Shown here piece by piece: positions 32,744 to 40,944 of a stretch of 64,000 nucleotides of DNA. Position 1 is the stretch's first letter. Each line of letters starts with the position of its first letter. Origin of the DNA: an uncultured Neomegalonema sp. Lineage in GTDB: Bacteria > Pseudomonadota > Alphaproteobacteria > Rhodobacterales > Rhodobacteraceae. The notes below the pieces were generated by a model. That model searched no databases. It saw only the letters and a program-made list of their open reading frames with translations, and was not told the origin of the DNA. The position numbers and the translations under genes are program-made. Location of the stretch: contig CALDSD010000093.1 in assembly GCA_937911325.1 (NCBI GenBank), positions 64,001-128,000 on the forward strand. The letters run 5' to 3'.

Positions 32744-34330
32744 ATGCGCGACTTCCAGACACCTGGCCGGTCTATCGTTTACGCGTCGAACGGTCTCTGC
32801 GCGACATCGCATCCACTTGCCGCGGCGACGGCGGTCGACGTGCTCAAGGCCGGTGGAAACGCCGTCGACGCGGGTGTCGCGGCGGCGTTTCTGCTGGGGA
32901 TCTGCGAGCCGGCGATGACCGGAGCCGCCGGCGACTGCTTCGCCATTTACGCGCCGCCACAAGGCGGCTTGATCGGAATGAACGCGTCTGGCCGCGCGCC
33001 CGCCGCCGCAGATGCGGGCGCCTTGCGCGACAAGCATGGCGCAGCGATCGACCGGCGCAGCGCTGACGCCGTGACGGTTCCTGGCGCCGTCGCAGGCCTT
33101 TGCCAACTCGTCGAGGACCATGGGCGTCGAGGGCGCGAGGCGGCCTTGGCCCCGGCGATACGCTACGCGGACGAAGGCGTTCCCGTCGCGCCCCGCGCGG
33201 CCTTTGACTGGCGCATCGCGATGGAGAACCTGCAGGGCTCCGCTCGACAACACTACGGAAAGAACGATGGCCCTTACGCCGCAGGCGATCTGTTTCGATT
33301 GCCCGGAATGGCCGAGGTCTTCCGGCGGATCGCCGCTGAAGGCGCCAAGGGTTTTTACGAAGGCGAAGTCGCCGAGGATATGGTCGCCGCGCTTCAGGCG
33401 GCTGGCGGGGTTCACACCCTGGACGACTTCGCGGGGGTTAAGGCGGATTACGTCGACACCATCTCCACGACCTACAAAGGGCACGAACTGATCGAATTGC
33501 CGCCCAATGGTCAGGGGCCGGCGGCGTTGCTGATGCTCGACATGTTGGCCCAGTTCGACCTGACCGATCTGGATCCGCTGGGCGTCGACCGCGCGCATCT
33601 CGAAGCCGAGGCCGCCAAACTGGCCTATGATGCGCGCAACCGGTTTGTCTCCGAGCCCGCGTCGATGGGTGATGGACTTGAGCGGATGCTGGACCCGGAA
33701 CTCGCCGGACGGCTGGCGGCGAGGATCGACCGCGGGCGGGCGCTTAGCCTTAGCGAAACCGAGGTCATCGGCGCTGCGGAGCATAAAGAGACCGTCTATC
33801 TCTGCGTGGTCGACGGCGACGGCGGCGCGCTGTCCTTGATCTATTCGATTTTCGACAGCTTCGGTTCTGGCTTGGCGTCGGAGAAGTTCGGTCTGCTGTT
33901 CCACAATCGAGGCGCCGGGTTCAACCTACACGCCGGACATCGCAATGAGATCGGTCCAGGCAAGCGCCCGATGCACACCATCATCCCAGCAATGCTGCGC
34001 ATGAACGGTTCAGCGGTTATGCCGTTCGGGGTCATGGGTGGGCAGTATCAGGCGGCGGGACATGCAAGGCTGATCACCAATCTGCTCGACTTCGAAATGG
34101 ACCTGCAAACCTCGATCGATGCGCCTCGCATCTTCCCGCAGGATGGTCGATTGCGGGTCGAACACACGCTGTCGCCGGTGGTGCTGGAGGGTCTCAGCGG
34201 CCTCGGCCATGACCTGGAATACGTGGAGACGCCGATCGGCGGCGCTCAAGCGATCTGGATCGACGCAGACCGCGGCGTTCTGATGGGCGCTTCGGATCCA
34301 CGCAAAGACGGGTGCGCGCTGGGCTACTAG
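32744..34330 (+). CDS. ggt: Gamma-glutamyltransferase family protein
   Basis: 528 residues of the gamma-glutamyltranspeptidase Ntn-hydrolase family, which self-cleaves before a catalytic Thr. The large-subunit start ATSHPLAAATAVDVLKAGGNAVDAGVAAAFLL is clear. The expected cleavage site is at HKETVYLCVVDGD (about residue 349), where the Thr aligns with the catalytic Thr of E. coli Ggt. The small subunit has SIFDSFGSG and PFGVMGGQYQAAGHARLITNLLDF. No signal peptide is visible, so it is probably cytoplasmic and may be a relative such as a GGT-like acylase rather than glutathione hydrolase. The ATG at 32744 follows an AGAAGG site. Confidence 0.85.
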   Translation: MRDFQTPGRSIVYASNGLCATSHPLAAATAVDVLKAGGNAVDAGVAAAFLLGICEPAMTGAAGDCFAIYAPPQGGLIGMNASGRAPAAADAGALRDKHGAAIDRRSADAVTVPGAVAGLCQLVEDHGRRGREAALAPAIRYADEGVPVAPRAAFDWRIAMENLQGSARQHYGKNDGPYAAGDLFRLPGMAEVFRRIAAEGAKGFYEGEVAEDMVAALQAAGGVHTLDDFAGVKADYVDTISTTYKGHELIELPPNGQGPAALLMLDMLAQFDLTDLDPLGVDRAHLEAEAAKLAYDARNRFVSEPASMGDGLERMLDPELAGRLAARIDRGRALSLSETEVIGAAEHKETVYLCVVDGDGGALSLIYSIFDSFGSGLASEKFGLLFHNRGAGFNLHAGHRNEIGPGKRPMHTIIPAMLRMNGSAVMPFGVMGGQYQAAGHARLITNLLDFEMDLQTSIDAPRIFPQDGRLRVEHTLSPVVLEGLSGLGHDLEYVETPIGGAQAIWIDADRGVLMGASDPRKDGCALGY

Positions 34331-34389
34331 GCCATGCGCGCCCCGGCGATCGTCGGGAAACCGCCTACGTCTCGGCGAGTGGGTCTCGA

Positions 34390-34719
34390 CTAGTGGGTCT
34401 GGGACTGGTCGACCTGATAGAGGCCGTTCTTCAGATCACCGAACAGCTCTTCCACTTCTGGGTGGTCGACCGGCTCGCCGCTTTCGTCGACGAGAAGGTT
34501 CTGCTCCGAAACATAGGCCACGTAATAGCTGGTCTCGTTCTCGGCCAGAAGATGATAGAACGGCTGGTCCTTGCGCGGACGCACGTCCTCGGGAATCGAG
34601 TTCCACCACTCCTCGGTGTTCGAGAAGACAGGATCAACATCAAAGATAACGCCGCGGAACGGATAGACACGGTGTTTTACAACCTGGCCGATCGTGTACT
34701 TGGCTTTACCGCTGAGCAT
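34390..34719 (-). CDS. hspQ: Heat shock protein HspQ
   Basis: 109 residues matching HspQ/YccV: AKYTIGQVVKHRVYPFRGVIFDVDP near the start, WWNSIPEDVRPRKDQPFYHLL in the middle, and YVAYVSEQNLL. In enteric bacteria HspQ promotes Lon-dependent proteolysis and DnaA turnover. I chose the ATG at 34719; an in-frame ATG 21 bases upstream adds only MRGKGRG. A perfect inverted repeat lies just upstream of this gene (34745-34762). Confidence 0.9.
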   Translation of the reverse strand: MLSGKAKYTIGQVVKHRVYPFRGVIFDVDPVFSNTEEWWNSIPEDVRPRKDQPFYHLLAENETSYYVAYVSEQNLLVDESGEPVDHPEVEELFGDLKNGLYQVDQSQTH

Positions 34720-34744
34720 TCCGCGCCCTTTGCCTCTCATGCAA

Positions 34745-34762
34745 GGTCGGCGTTCGCCGACC
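34745..34762. promoter_or_regulatory. Inverted repeat upstream of hspQ
   Basis: GGTCGGCG at 34745-34752 and CGCCGACC at 34755-34762 form a perfect 8-bp inverted repeat around TT. It starts 26 bp upstream of the hspQ ATG (34719, minus strand). It could be a regulator-binding palindrome or a hairpin in the hspQ leader RNA. Confidence 0.4.
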
Positions 34763-34945
34763 CGCCTCTCTTCAATCCTGCTGCTTAGCCCCGGCTTATC
34801 CGCCTGTCTAGCGACGGAGCACGAAGTTAAACGTAAATCTGTTCAAACCAGATCACGGCGCGTTGCCAGAATGCGACGACGGACGTTGCCTCGGACGCTT
34901 CACCGCCGATATTGTCCTCGCGGGGCACATGAAACGGACGGCGCG

Positions 34946-35524
34946 ATGAGAGGTGTTCTTCGCATTGTAGGCGTGGTTGTTCTTTGCGGCGTGCTCGGCT
35001 CGTGCGCCACCGGGCGCCCGCCGACGGACATCAACAGCGTGTGCGAGATTTTTGATGATCGCCCCAGTTGGCGGCGGGCCGCAGTCGCCAGCGAAGCGCG
35101 TTGGGGCGCGCCGGTGCCGGTGACCATGGCCATCATCTGGCACGAGTCCAAGTTTGTGTCCGACGCCCGCCCGCCGCGCACATTCTTTCTCGGGATCCCG
35201 ACAGGCCGTCGGTCCTCGGCGTTCGGCTACTCGCAAGCACTGGACGGGACCTGGGACGACTACCGACGCGCGACCCGTCGTTTCGGCGCAGACCGAGATG
35301 ATTTCGACGACGCGATCGACTTTGTCGGCTGGTACATGAGGCGTACGCAACGGATCAACGGCGTCTCGATGACCGATGCGCGTTCACAGTATCTCGCCTA
35401 CCACGAGGGGCATGGCGGGTATCGAAGAGGCTCGTGGCGGTCGAAAGGCTGGCTCCAGAACGTTGCAAGCGGCGTATCCCGACAAGCCCAGCGCTACGCG
35501 GCGCAGTGGCGAAGATGTCGCTGA
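34946..35524 (+). CDS. Lytic transglycosylase-like lipoprotein
   Basis: 192 residues. A lipoprotein signal is clear, with lipobox VLGSC and lipidated Cys20. The mature domain resembles SLT-type lytic transglycosylases: IIWHESKFVSDARPP carries the catalytic Glu67, followed by SSAFGYSQALDGTWDDYRRAT and YLAYHEGHGGYRRGSW. It would cleave peptidoglycan strands at the periplasmic face of a membrane. The ATG at 34946 gives the lipoprotein signal; longer in-frame starts upstream are Arg-rich and implausible. Confidence 0.85.
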   Translation: MRGVLRIVGVVVLCGVLGSCATGRPPTDINSVCEIFDDRPSWRRAAVASEARWGAPVPVTMAIIWHESKFVSDARPPRTFFLGIPTGRRSSAFGYSQALDGTWDDYRRATRRFGADRDDFDDAIDFVGWYMRRTQRINGVSMTDARSQYLAYHEGHGGYRRGSWRSKGWLQNVASGVSRQAQRYAAQWRRCR

Positions 35525-35627
35525 TTTTTAATCCGGAATTTCGAACGTCTCTTTTCCAAGAGGGCGAGCTGTGCTCTTAAATAGCTAAGTGATTTGCTTT
35601 TTTGGGTAATCGGCACACTTCCAGGGC

Positions 35628-36554
35628 ATGGACCGTTTTACTGAGATGGAAATGTTTGTGCGGGTCGTGGAGGCCGGTGGATTCACCGAAGCAGCCAGAC
35701 GCGCGGGCGTGTCGAAATCGGCCGTTTCAAAGCAGATCTCAGCCCTCGAACAACGACTTGGCGCGCGCTTGCTCAATCGGACCACTCGTCGCGTCAATCC
35801 AACCGAGATTGGTCTCGCATATTACGATCGCGCCTCCCGTGTGCTTGCCGAGGCGGCGGAAGCGGACGCGGTTGCCGCGACTTTACAGGGCGCGCCGCGC
35901 GGCGATCTGAGGATCTCTGCGCCTCATAGCTTTGGTCTGCACCGCATCTCCAGCGTCGTTGCCGACTTCGCGGTCGCGCACTCGGAAGTCAAAGTCCACA
36001 TGTCATTGGATGATCAGTTCGTAGAGTTGATCTCCGAAGGTTTTGACCTGGCGATCCGGATTGGCACGCTTGAGGACAGCTCGCTCAAGGCGCGCAAGAT
36101 CGGCGAAACGCATTTGGCGTTGATCGCGTCTCCGAAGTACTTGGAAGAGCGCGGCGAACCGCTGTCGATCGACGATCTCGTTCAGCACGACCTGCTGCAC
36201 TACAGTTACCTGGCCTCTGGTCGTACGTGGCGTCTGTTTGCGCCCTCAGGCCAGGAACGGCAGGTGCGCGCCGGCGGACCGTTGACGGTGAACAACGGCG
36301 ACGCGTTGTTGCAGGGCGTGGAAGCGGGTCTCGGCATCGCGCTTTTGCCGGACTTCATCTACCAGGACCGTCTGCGCGCCGGCGCCGTGAACGTGGTGTT
36401 GCCAGGCGCCACCGGCCAACCTCTTGGCATCTGGGCCGTCACTCCGCCAGGACGATATACGCAACCAAAAGTCCGCGTTTTTGTCGACTTCCTCGCCGAG
36501 CGCTTGAAGGCCGACGGATCACGGGAAAAGGTCCAAACCCTGGCGGCGGAATAG
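35628..36554 (+). CDS. LysR family transcriptional regulator
   Basis: 308 residues. The N-terminal winged helix-turn-helix is standard: MEMFVRVVEAGGFTEAARRAGVSKSAVSKQISALEQRLGARLLNRTTRR. An effector-binding domain follows (RGDLRISAPHSFGLHRISSVVADF and later SLKARKIGETHLALIASPKYLE). The last 25 residues are charged. Regulators of this subgroup often control a neighbouring divergent gene, but here the upstream neighbour is co-directional. The target is unknown. Confidence 0.93.
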   Translation: MDRFTEMEMFVRVVEAGGFTEAARRAGVSKSAVSKQISALEQRLGARLLNRTTRRVNPTEIGLAYYDRASRVLAEAAEADAVAATLQGAPRGDLRISAPHSFGLHRISSVVADFAVAHSEVKVHMSLDDQFVELISEGFDLAIRIGTLEDSSLKARKIGETHLALIASPKYLEERGEPLSIDDLVQHDLLHYSYLASGRTWRLFAPSGQERQVRAGGPLTVNNGDALLQGVEAGLGIALLPDFIYQDRLRAGAVNVVLPGATGQPLGIWAVTPPGRYTQPKVRVFVDFLAERLKADGSREKVQTLAAE

Positions 36555-36584
36555 CCGTTCCTCAAAACCTCGGAACGTCGGCGA

Positions 36585-37655
36585 CTAATCCGTCGAGCCT
36601 GTAAGCGCTTTGGCGAACTCGGCTGGGTCGAAAGGTTGCAGGTCCTCGATGCCCTCGCCAACTCCGATCGCGTGAATCGGCAGCCCGACCTTGTCGGCCA
36701 AGGCGACCAGGACACCGCCGCGCGCGGTGCCGTCGAGCTTGGTCATGACAAGTCCAGTCACGTCGGCGATCTTTCGGAACACCTCGACTTGCGAGATCGC
36801 GTTCTGCCCCGTCGTCGCATCCAGAACCAACAGCGTGTTGTGCGGCGCAGTCTCGTCGCGTTTGCGAATGACGCGAACGATCTTCGCCAGTTCCTCCATA
36901 AGATCCTGGCGGTTCTGAAGGCGGCCTGCAGTGTCGATCAACAGCACGTCAGCGCCATCTTCCTGGGCCTTGGCCAGCGCGTCGAACGCCAGTGAAGCGG
37001 GGTCTGAGCCCTGGGGAAGCTTGAACACAGGCACGCCAGCGCGTTCCCCCCAGACAGAGAGCTGTTCGACAGCCGCCGCACGAAACGTGTCGCCTGCCGC
37101 GATCATGACCGACTTGCCGGCGCCTTTGAGCTGGCTCGCTATCTTGCCGATCGTCGTCGTCTTGCCGGACCCGTTCACGCCTACGACCAGAACCACCTGG
37201 GGCTTCTTCGCATACAGCGGAAGGGGCTTGGCCACCGGCTCCAGAACGCGGGCGACTTCGTCCGCGAGCACGCGCTTGATTTCTGATCCGCCAACGCGGC
37301 GCCCGAACCGGCCTTCAGCGATGTTCGCAGCAATCCGCGTCGCCGTATCGACGCCGAGATCCGTCGAAATCAAAAGCTCTTCCAACTCCTCGAGCATCTC
37401 GTCGTCGAGGACACGCTGTTTTTCGACAGCGGGGCTCCGCCCTGTGACTGCGCCCAGCATGCGCGATGCAAGACCTGGCTGCGGCTCCGCGCTCTCTGCA
37501 GACCGCGCAGTTTCAGTCGAAGCGGCCGTTCCCGGGGTTTCGGCAATCGCGTCAACCGGGCCTTCGTCCCCGCTTTCCATCAAGGCGTCGACGCCTTCAT
37601 CGATCTTGGACGAGGATTTCAGCAGGCGTTCCTTGAGGCGGCTGAAGAAAGACAT
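36585..37655 (-). CDS. ftsY: Signal recognition particle receptor FtsY
   Basis: 356 residues. FtsY is the membrane-associated SRP receptor that delivers ribosomes to the translocon. A short acidic A region (about residues 1-65) precedes the NG GTPase domain. G motifs are present: VLVVGVNGSGKTTTIGKIA, DTFRAAAVEQL, LLIDTAGRLQNR, and VMTKLDGTARGGV. The ATG at 37655 (MSFFSRLKERL) is the normal start; an upstream in-frame ATG is rejected. It is third after dapF and mtaB on the same strand. Confidence 0.97.
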   Translation of the reverse strand: MSFFSRLKERLLKSSSKIDEGVDALMESGDEGPVDAIAETPGTAASTETARSAESAEPQPGLASRMLGAVTGRSPAVEKQRVLDDEMLEELEELLISTDLGVDTATRIAANIAEGRFGRRVGGSEIKRVLADEVARVLEPVAKPLPLYAKKPQVVLVVGVNGSGKTTTIGKIASQLKGAGKSVMIAAGDTFRAAAVEQLSVWGERAGVPVFKLPQGSDPASLAFDALAKAQEDGADVLLIDTAGRLQNRQDLMEELAKIVRVIRKRDETAPHNTLLVLDATTGQNAISQVEVFRKIADVTGLVMTKLDGTARGGVLVALADKVGLPIHAIGVGEGIEDLQPFDPAEFAKALTGSTD

Positions 37656-37751
37656 TGCAAGCTCGCTACAAACTGGGTCGCACGGACCTATGGCGCCCCT
37701 GGCTGGCGGGGACAACTTCTTCAAAGCCGACACCCAGTGTCAGCGACGCTA

Positions 37752-39023
37752 TTACGCCGCGAGACGTTTGCCGTCGACGCCGCACATCGTGGTGGACAGG
37801 ATCGCTCCAACCGGCTTGGGCGTCTCGAAAGACACCTCGGCGAAGGTCTCCGTGCGGCCAAGCCGTTCCCGCTCCATCAGCACCTTGTGCTCGCGACCGA
37901 CCTGGCTCGCCAGGTAAGCCTCAAGGCGCGTCTGCCCTAGCGTCCGCAGTCGCTTCGCGCGCTCCTTCACTTCTTCCCGCGCGACCTGCGGCATCCGTGC
38001 GGCGGGCGTGCCTTTCCGGGGCGAGTAAGGAAAGACGTGCAGGTAGGTCAGGCCGCACTCCTCGACGAGCCGCAACGAGTTCTCAAACATTGCTTCGGTT
38101 TCGGTCGGGAAGCCGGCGATAAGATCGGCGCCGTAGACGATGTCCGGCCTTGCTGAACGCATCTCGGCGCAAAAGCGGATCGAGTCCTCTCGCAGATGGC
38201 GGCGCTTCATGCGCTTGAGCGTCAGGTCGTCGCCCGCCTGCAGACTCAAATGGAGATGCGGCATCAACCGGGGCTCGGAGGCGATCGCCTCAACCAGGGA
38301 GGGATCCGCCTCGATGCTGTCGATCGAGGAGATCCGCAAACGCGGCAAGTCGGGCGCAAGCTTGAGGATCCGCGCCACCAGATCGCCGAGCTTGGGCGCC
38401 GCGGGCAAATCAGCGCCCCAGGACGTGATGTCGACCCCGGTGAGCACAACCTCATTGAAGCCTTTGTCGACCAGTCGCTGGATCTGCTCGACAACGACGC
38501 CGGCGGGAACAGATCGCGAGTTTCCGCGGCCGTACGGAATGATGCAGAACGTGCAGCGGTGATCGCAGCCGTTTTGAACCTGGACATATGCGCGCGCGCG
38601 CGTCCCAAACCCGTCGATCAGGTGACCCGCGGTCTCTTGCGCGGACATGATGTCGTCGACACGGATCTTTTCGGATCGCTCCGGATCGAACGGGGCGGTC
38701 TTCGCGAGTTCTCGCCATGTACCGGCGCGCATCTTTTCGAGATTGCCGAGAACCAGATCCACCTCCTCCATCGATGAGAAGGTTTCCGGTTCGGTCTGGG
38801 CCGCGCATCCCGTGACGATCACGCGCTTGCCCGGGTTCTCCCGGCGTAGCTTCCGGATCGATTGCCTGGCTTGCCGGACCGCCTCAGCGGTCACCGCGCA
38901 CGTATTGACCACCACAGCATCGTCGAGCCCAGCCTCCGCCGCGAGCTCGCGCATCGCCTCGGTTTCGTAGGCGTTGAGGCGACATCCGAACGTCTCGAAA
39001 GTCAGGTCAGGAGCTTGCGGCAT
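37752..39023 (-). CDS. mtaB: tRNA t6A37 methylthiotransferase MtaB
   Basis: 423 residues. MtaB is a radical SAM enzyme that adds a methylthio group to t6A at position 37 of certain tRNAs. The N-terminal UPF0004 domain starts TFETFGCRLNAYE and has VVNTCAVTAEA and VIVTGCAAQ. The radical SAM cluster motif is QNGCDHRCTFCIIPYGRG. A TRAM-like C-terminal part (KVLMERERLGRTETFAEVSF) follows. The ATG at 39023 lies inside the dapF 3' end, giving a 17-bp overlap and probable coupling. Confidence 0.94.
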   Translation of the reverse strand: MPQAPDLTFETFGCRLNAYETEAMRELAAEAGLDDAVVVNTCAVTAEAVRQARQSIRKLRRENPGKRVIVTGCAAQTEPETFSSMEEVDLVLGNLEKMRAGTWRELAKTAPFDPERSEKIRVDDIMSAQETAGHLIDGFGTRARAYVQVQNGCDHRCTFCIIPYGRGNSRSVPAGVVVEQIQRLVDKGFNEVVLTGVDITSWGADLPAAPKLGDLVARILKLAPDLPRLRISSIDSIEADPSLVEAIASEPRLMPHLHLSLQAGDDLTLKRMKRRHLREDSIRFCAEMRSARPDIVYGADLIAGFPTETEAMFENSLRLVEECGLTYLHVFPYSPRKGTPAARMPQVAREEVKERAKRLRTLGQTRLEAYLASQVGREHKVLMERERLGRTETFAEVSFETPKPVGAILSTTMCGVDGKRLAA

Positions 39024-39921
39024 CCGCCGTCTCCTTGTCGCGCGAGACGGTCTCCAGGAACTCTGGCGACAACGCGCCAGCGAAGACCATCTGCGTCGGA
39101 CCGGCCATGTACACGCAGTCGTCCGCTTCGGACCACTCGATCGCCAGAGGCCCGCCGTCCAGATGAACGACGGCGCGGCGCTCGACAAGGTTGCGACGCG
39201 CGCCAGCGACGACAGTGGCGCAAGCGCCCGAGCCGCAGGCGAGCGTCACGCCCGCCCCGCGCTCCCAGACACGCAGGCGGATCTGGTTGGGGTCGATCAC
39301 ATGAGCGAACTCGACATTGGTTCGCTCTGGGAACATCGGATGATTTTCGATGAACGGTCCCAGTTTTTCGACCTCCGCCTTGTCAGCGTCGTCGACGAAA
39401 AACACAGCATGCGGATTTCCCATGTTCACGGCGCCAGGACCCCAGAGAACCGGGTCGTCGATGGGGCCCAGCTTCACGTCGATCCGCTCGGTGTGGCTGG
39501 CTTCCTTCAACGGGATGTCGCGCCAATCGAGCTTAGGGCGTCCCATGTTGGCGCGGATCATACCGCTTTCCAACCTTTCCGTGGGAAGCAATCCGTTCTC
39601 GGAACGCAGCGTCAGACGGTCGACCTGCTGCTCCTTCATCAGCAAATCCGCAACGCAGCGGGTCGCGTTTCCGCAAGCCGCGGCCATGGATCCGTCGGGG
39701 TTCCAAAAGTCTATATCGGCCGCCACGTCCCGATCGGAGCTGTCGCGCACAACCGTCAGCTGATCGAAGCCGACGCCCCGATTACGATCACCGATAACGC
39801 GCGCAAGCGCAGGCGTCACCGGATCCACGGACTGGCCGCGAATATCGATGATGACAAAGTCGTTGCCGAGCCCGTGCATCTTGTAGAACGGGATCGGCTG
39901 TAAGGCGTGATCGTCTCGCAT
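39007..39921 (-). CDS. dapF: Diaminopimelate epimerase
   Basis: 304 residues. DapF converts LL- to meso-diaminopimelate for lysine and peptidoglycan. Both catalytic Cys motifs are intact: MAAACGNATRC near residue 86 and LACGSGACATVVAGARR near residue 228. The N terminus has FYKMHGLGNDFVIID. It is the first gene of dapF-mtaB-ftsY, a common alphaproteobacterial order. The frame extends about 20 residues beyond the mtaB start. Confidence 0.97.
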   Translation of the reverse strand: MRDDHALQPIPFYKMHGLGNDFVIIDIRGQSVDPVTPALARVIGDRNRGVGFDQLTVVRDSSDRDVAADIDFWNPDGSMAAACGNATRCVADLLMKEQQVDRLTLRSENGLLPTERLESGMIRANMGRPKLDWRDIPLKEASHTERIDVKLGPIDDPVLWGPGAVNMGNPHAVFFVDDADKAEVEKLGPFIENHPMFPERTNVEFAHVIDPNQIRLRVWERGAGVTLACGSGACATVVAGARRNLVERRAVVHLDGGPLAIEWSEADDCVYMAGPTQMVFAGALSPEFLETVSRDKETADAASS

Positions 39922-40007
39922 TACGCGGATATATAGCGAACACGTCTCCGGCGCCAGCCGGACGGCGATCTGCGGCGCAACGCTTGAATAAGGCGTCGCC
40001 GCGATGG

Positions 40008-40035
40008 TTGACCCTTGGCTGGCCAGAGGTATATA
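40008..40035 (+). promoter_or_regulatory. Promoter of tRNA-Lys
   Basis: TTGACC at 40008-40013 and TATATA at 40030-40035 are separated by 16 bases and lie 18 bp upstream of the tRNA. This is a near-consensus sigma-70-type promoter in the right place. Confidence 0.65.
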
Positions 40036-40053
40036 GCAGCGTCTCCGGAATGT

Positions 40054-40129
40054 GGGCCGTTAGCTCAGTTGGTAGAGCAACTGACTTTTAATCAGTGGGT
40101 CGCAGGTTCGAATCCTGCACGGCTCACCA
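40054..40129 (+). tRNA. tRNA-Lys (UUU anticodon)
   Basis: A 76-nt cloverleaf with an encoded CCA end. The acceptor stem is GGGCCGT with ACGGCTC, containing one G-U pair. The D arm carries AGCTCAGTTGGTAGAGC. The anticodon stem ACTGA/TCAGT encloses CTTTTAA with anticodon TTT. The T arm has GGTTCGAATCC. No intron. Confidence 0.98.
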
Positions 40130-40218
40130 CTTTCCTAACGCAGCGATCAGTCGCAGTGGCGATGGAATCGTCGGGACGGAAGCGCTGATCGGACGCGCTG
40201 CTCGACCGCCGCCAACAA

Positions 40219-40875
40219 TCATTCGGTGAAATCGTAGTCGAACTTGAAGGCCGATGTCGGCAAGGGGATGAGACGCCCGAGCAGGTCGCCTCGCTTGATC
40301 GCAACGGGTCGATGGACGTCTATGGCGATCGAAAAGCCCGGTCCTGCGTTCATCCGTCGAAGCGAGCTTGGCGGCAGGTAGCCGTACATCATTGAAAAGG
40401 CGCTCTGGTCCTCCAAAGGACATGACAACACGCCCATCGCCTCAGGCGCATCCAGGTCAAAGCCCAACCGCCATTCCAGGGTCGACCCGCCATTCGGAAC
40501 GAACATCGTCTCGAAGTGGTCCCCAACCCGGAATTCGAACTGTCTGTATGCCGTGTGGTCGCGGAACCCCAGATATGTTGAGTCGCGCCGCCACGTCTCC
40601 ACGAGGCCCAGTTTCTGCTTGATCGCATCGAGATCCTCGTCCTCGCAGGCGAACTCGATCGCGTCGATCGGATGCAGCTTGATGTCGACGGGACTGCGGA
40701 CATACAGGCCGAGCTGCCGGCCCAGATTGCGTGGAAGACAAGCCGCCTCTTGTCGGCGCGCATGGTCCCAGCGAAAGAAGTTGGAGGCGGGACGATCCGG
40801 CGCGCGCTGTATCTGAGCCTCTTCGCGCGCCGGCAGAACCGCCCAGCTGTAACGCCGGCGAATAGAGATTTTCAC
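40219..40875 (-). CDS. Unknown protein, possibly DUF6065-like
   Basis: 218 residues; I do not recognise it with confidence. It is soluble, with no signal peptide. ACLPRNLGRQLGLYVRSPVDI in the first third, GFRDHTAYRQFEF, and the closing IPLPTSAFKFDYDF echo the layout I recall for DUF6065, but the match is loose. No ATG lies near the N terminus. Two in-frame GTG codons are available, at 40875 and 40887, with weak ribosome sites; I list the shorter. It lies between tRNA-Lys and the beta-propeller gene, both probably unrelated. Confidence 0.5.
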   Translation of the reverse strand: MKISIRRRYSWAVLPAREEAQIQRAPDRPASNFFRWDHARRQEAACLPRNLGRQLGLYVRSPVDIKLHPIDAIEFACEDEDLDAIKQKLGLVETWRRDSTYLGFRDHTAYRQFEFRVGDHFETMFVPNGGSTLEWRLGFDLDAPEAMGVLSCPLEDQSAFSMMYGYLPPSSLRRMNAGPGFSIAIDVHRPVAIKRGDLLGRLIPLPTSAFKFDYDFTE

Positions 40876-40944
40876 AGGTGATCTCACTCGAAGCAGCGCG
40901 TCGGAGCGGCGGATTCGGATCCGCCCGCCCCGACGCTGAAACGA

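Noticed and set aside
40054-40129. tRNA-Lys as an integration site for a mobile element
   Set aside because: No integrase, no direct repeat of the tRNA 3' end and no composition change were seen around it.
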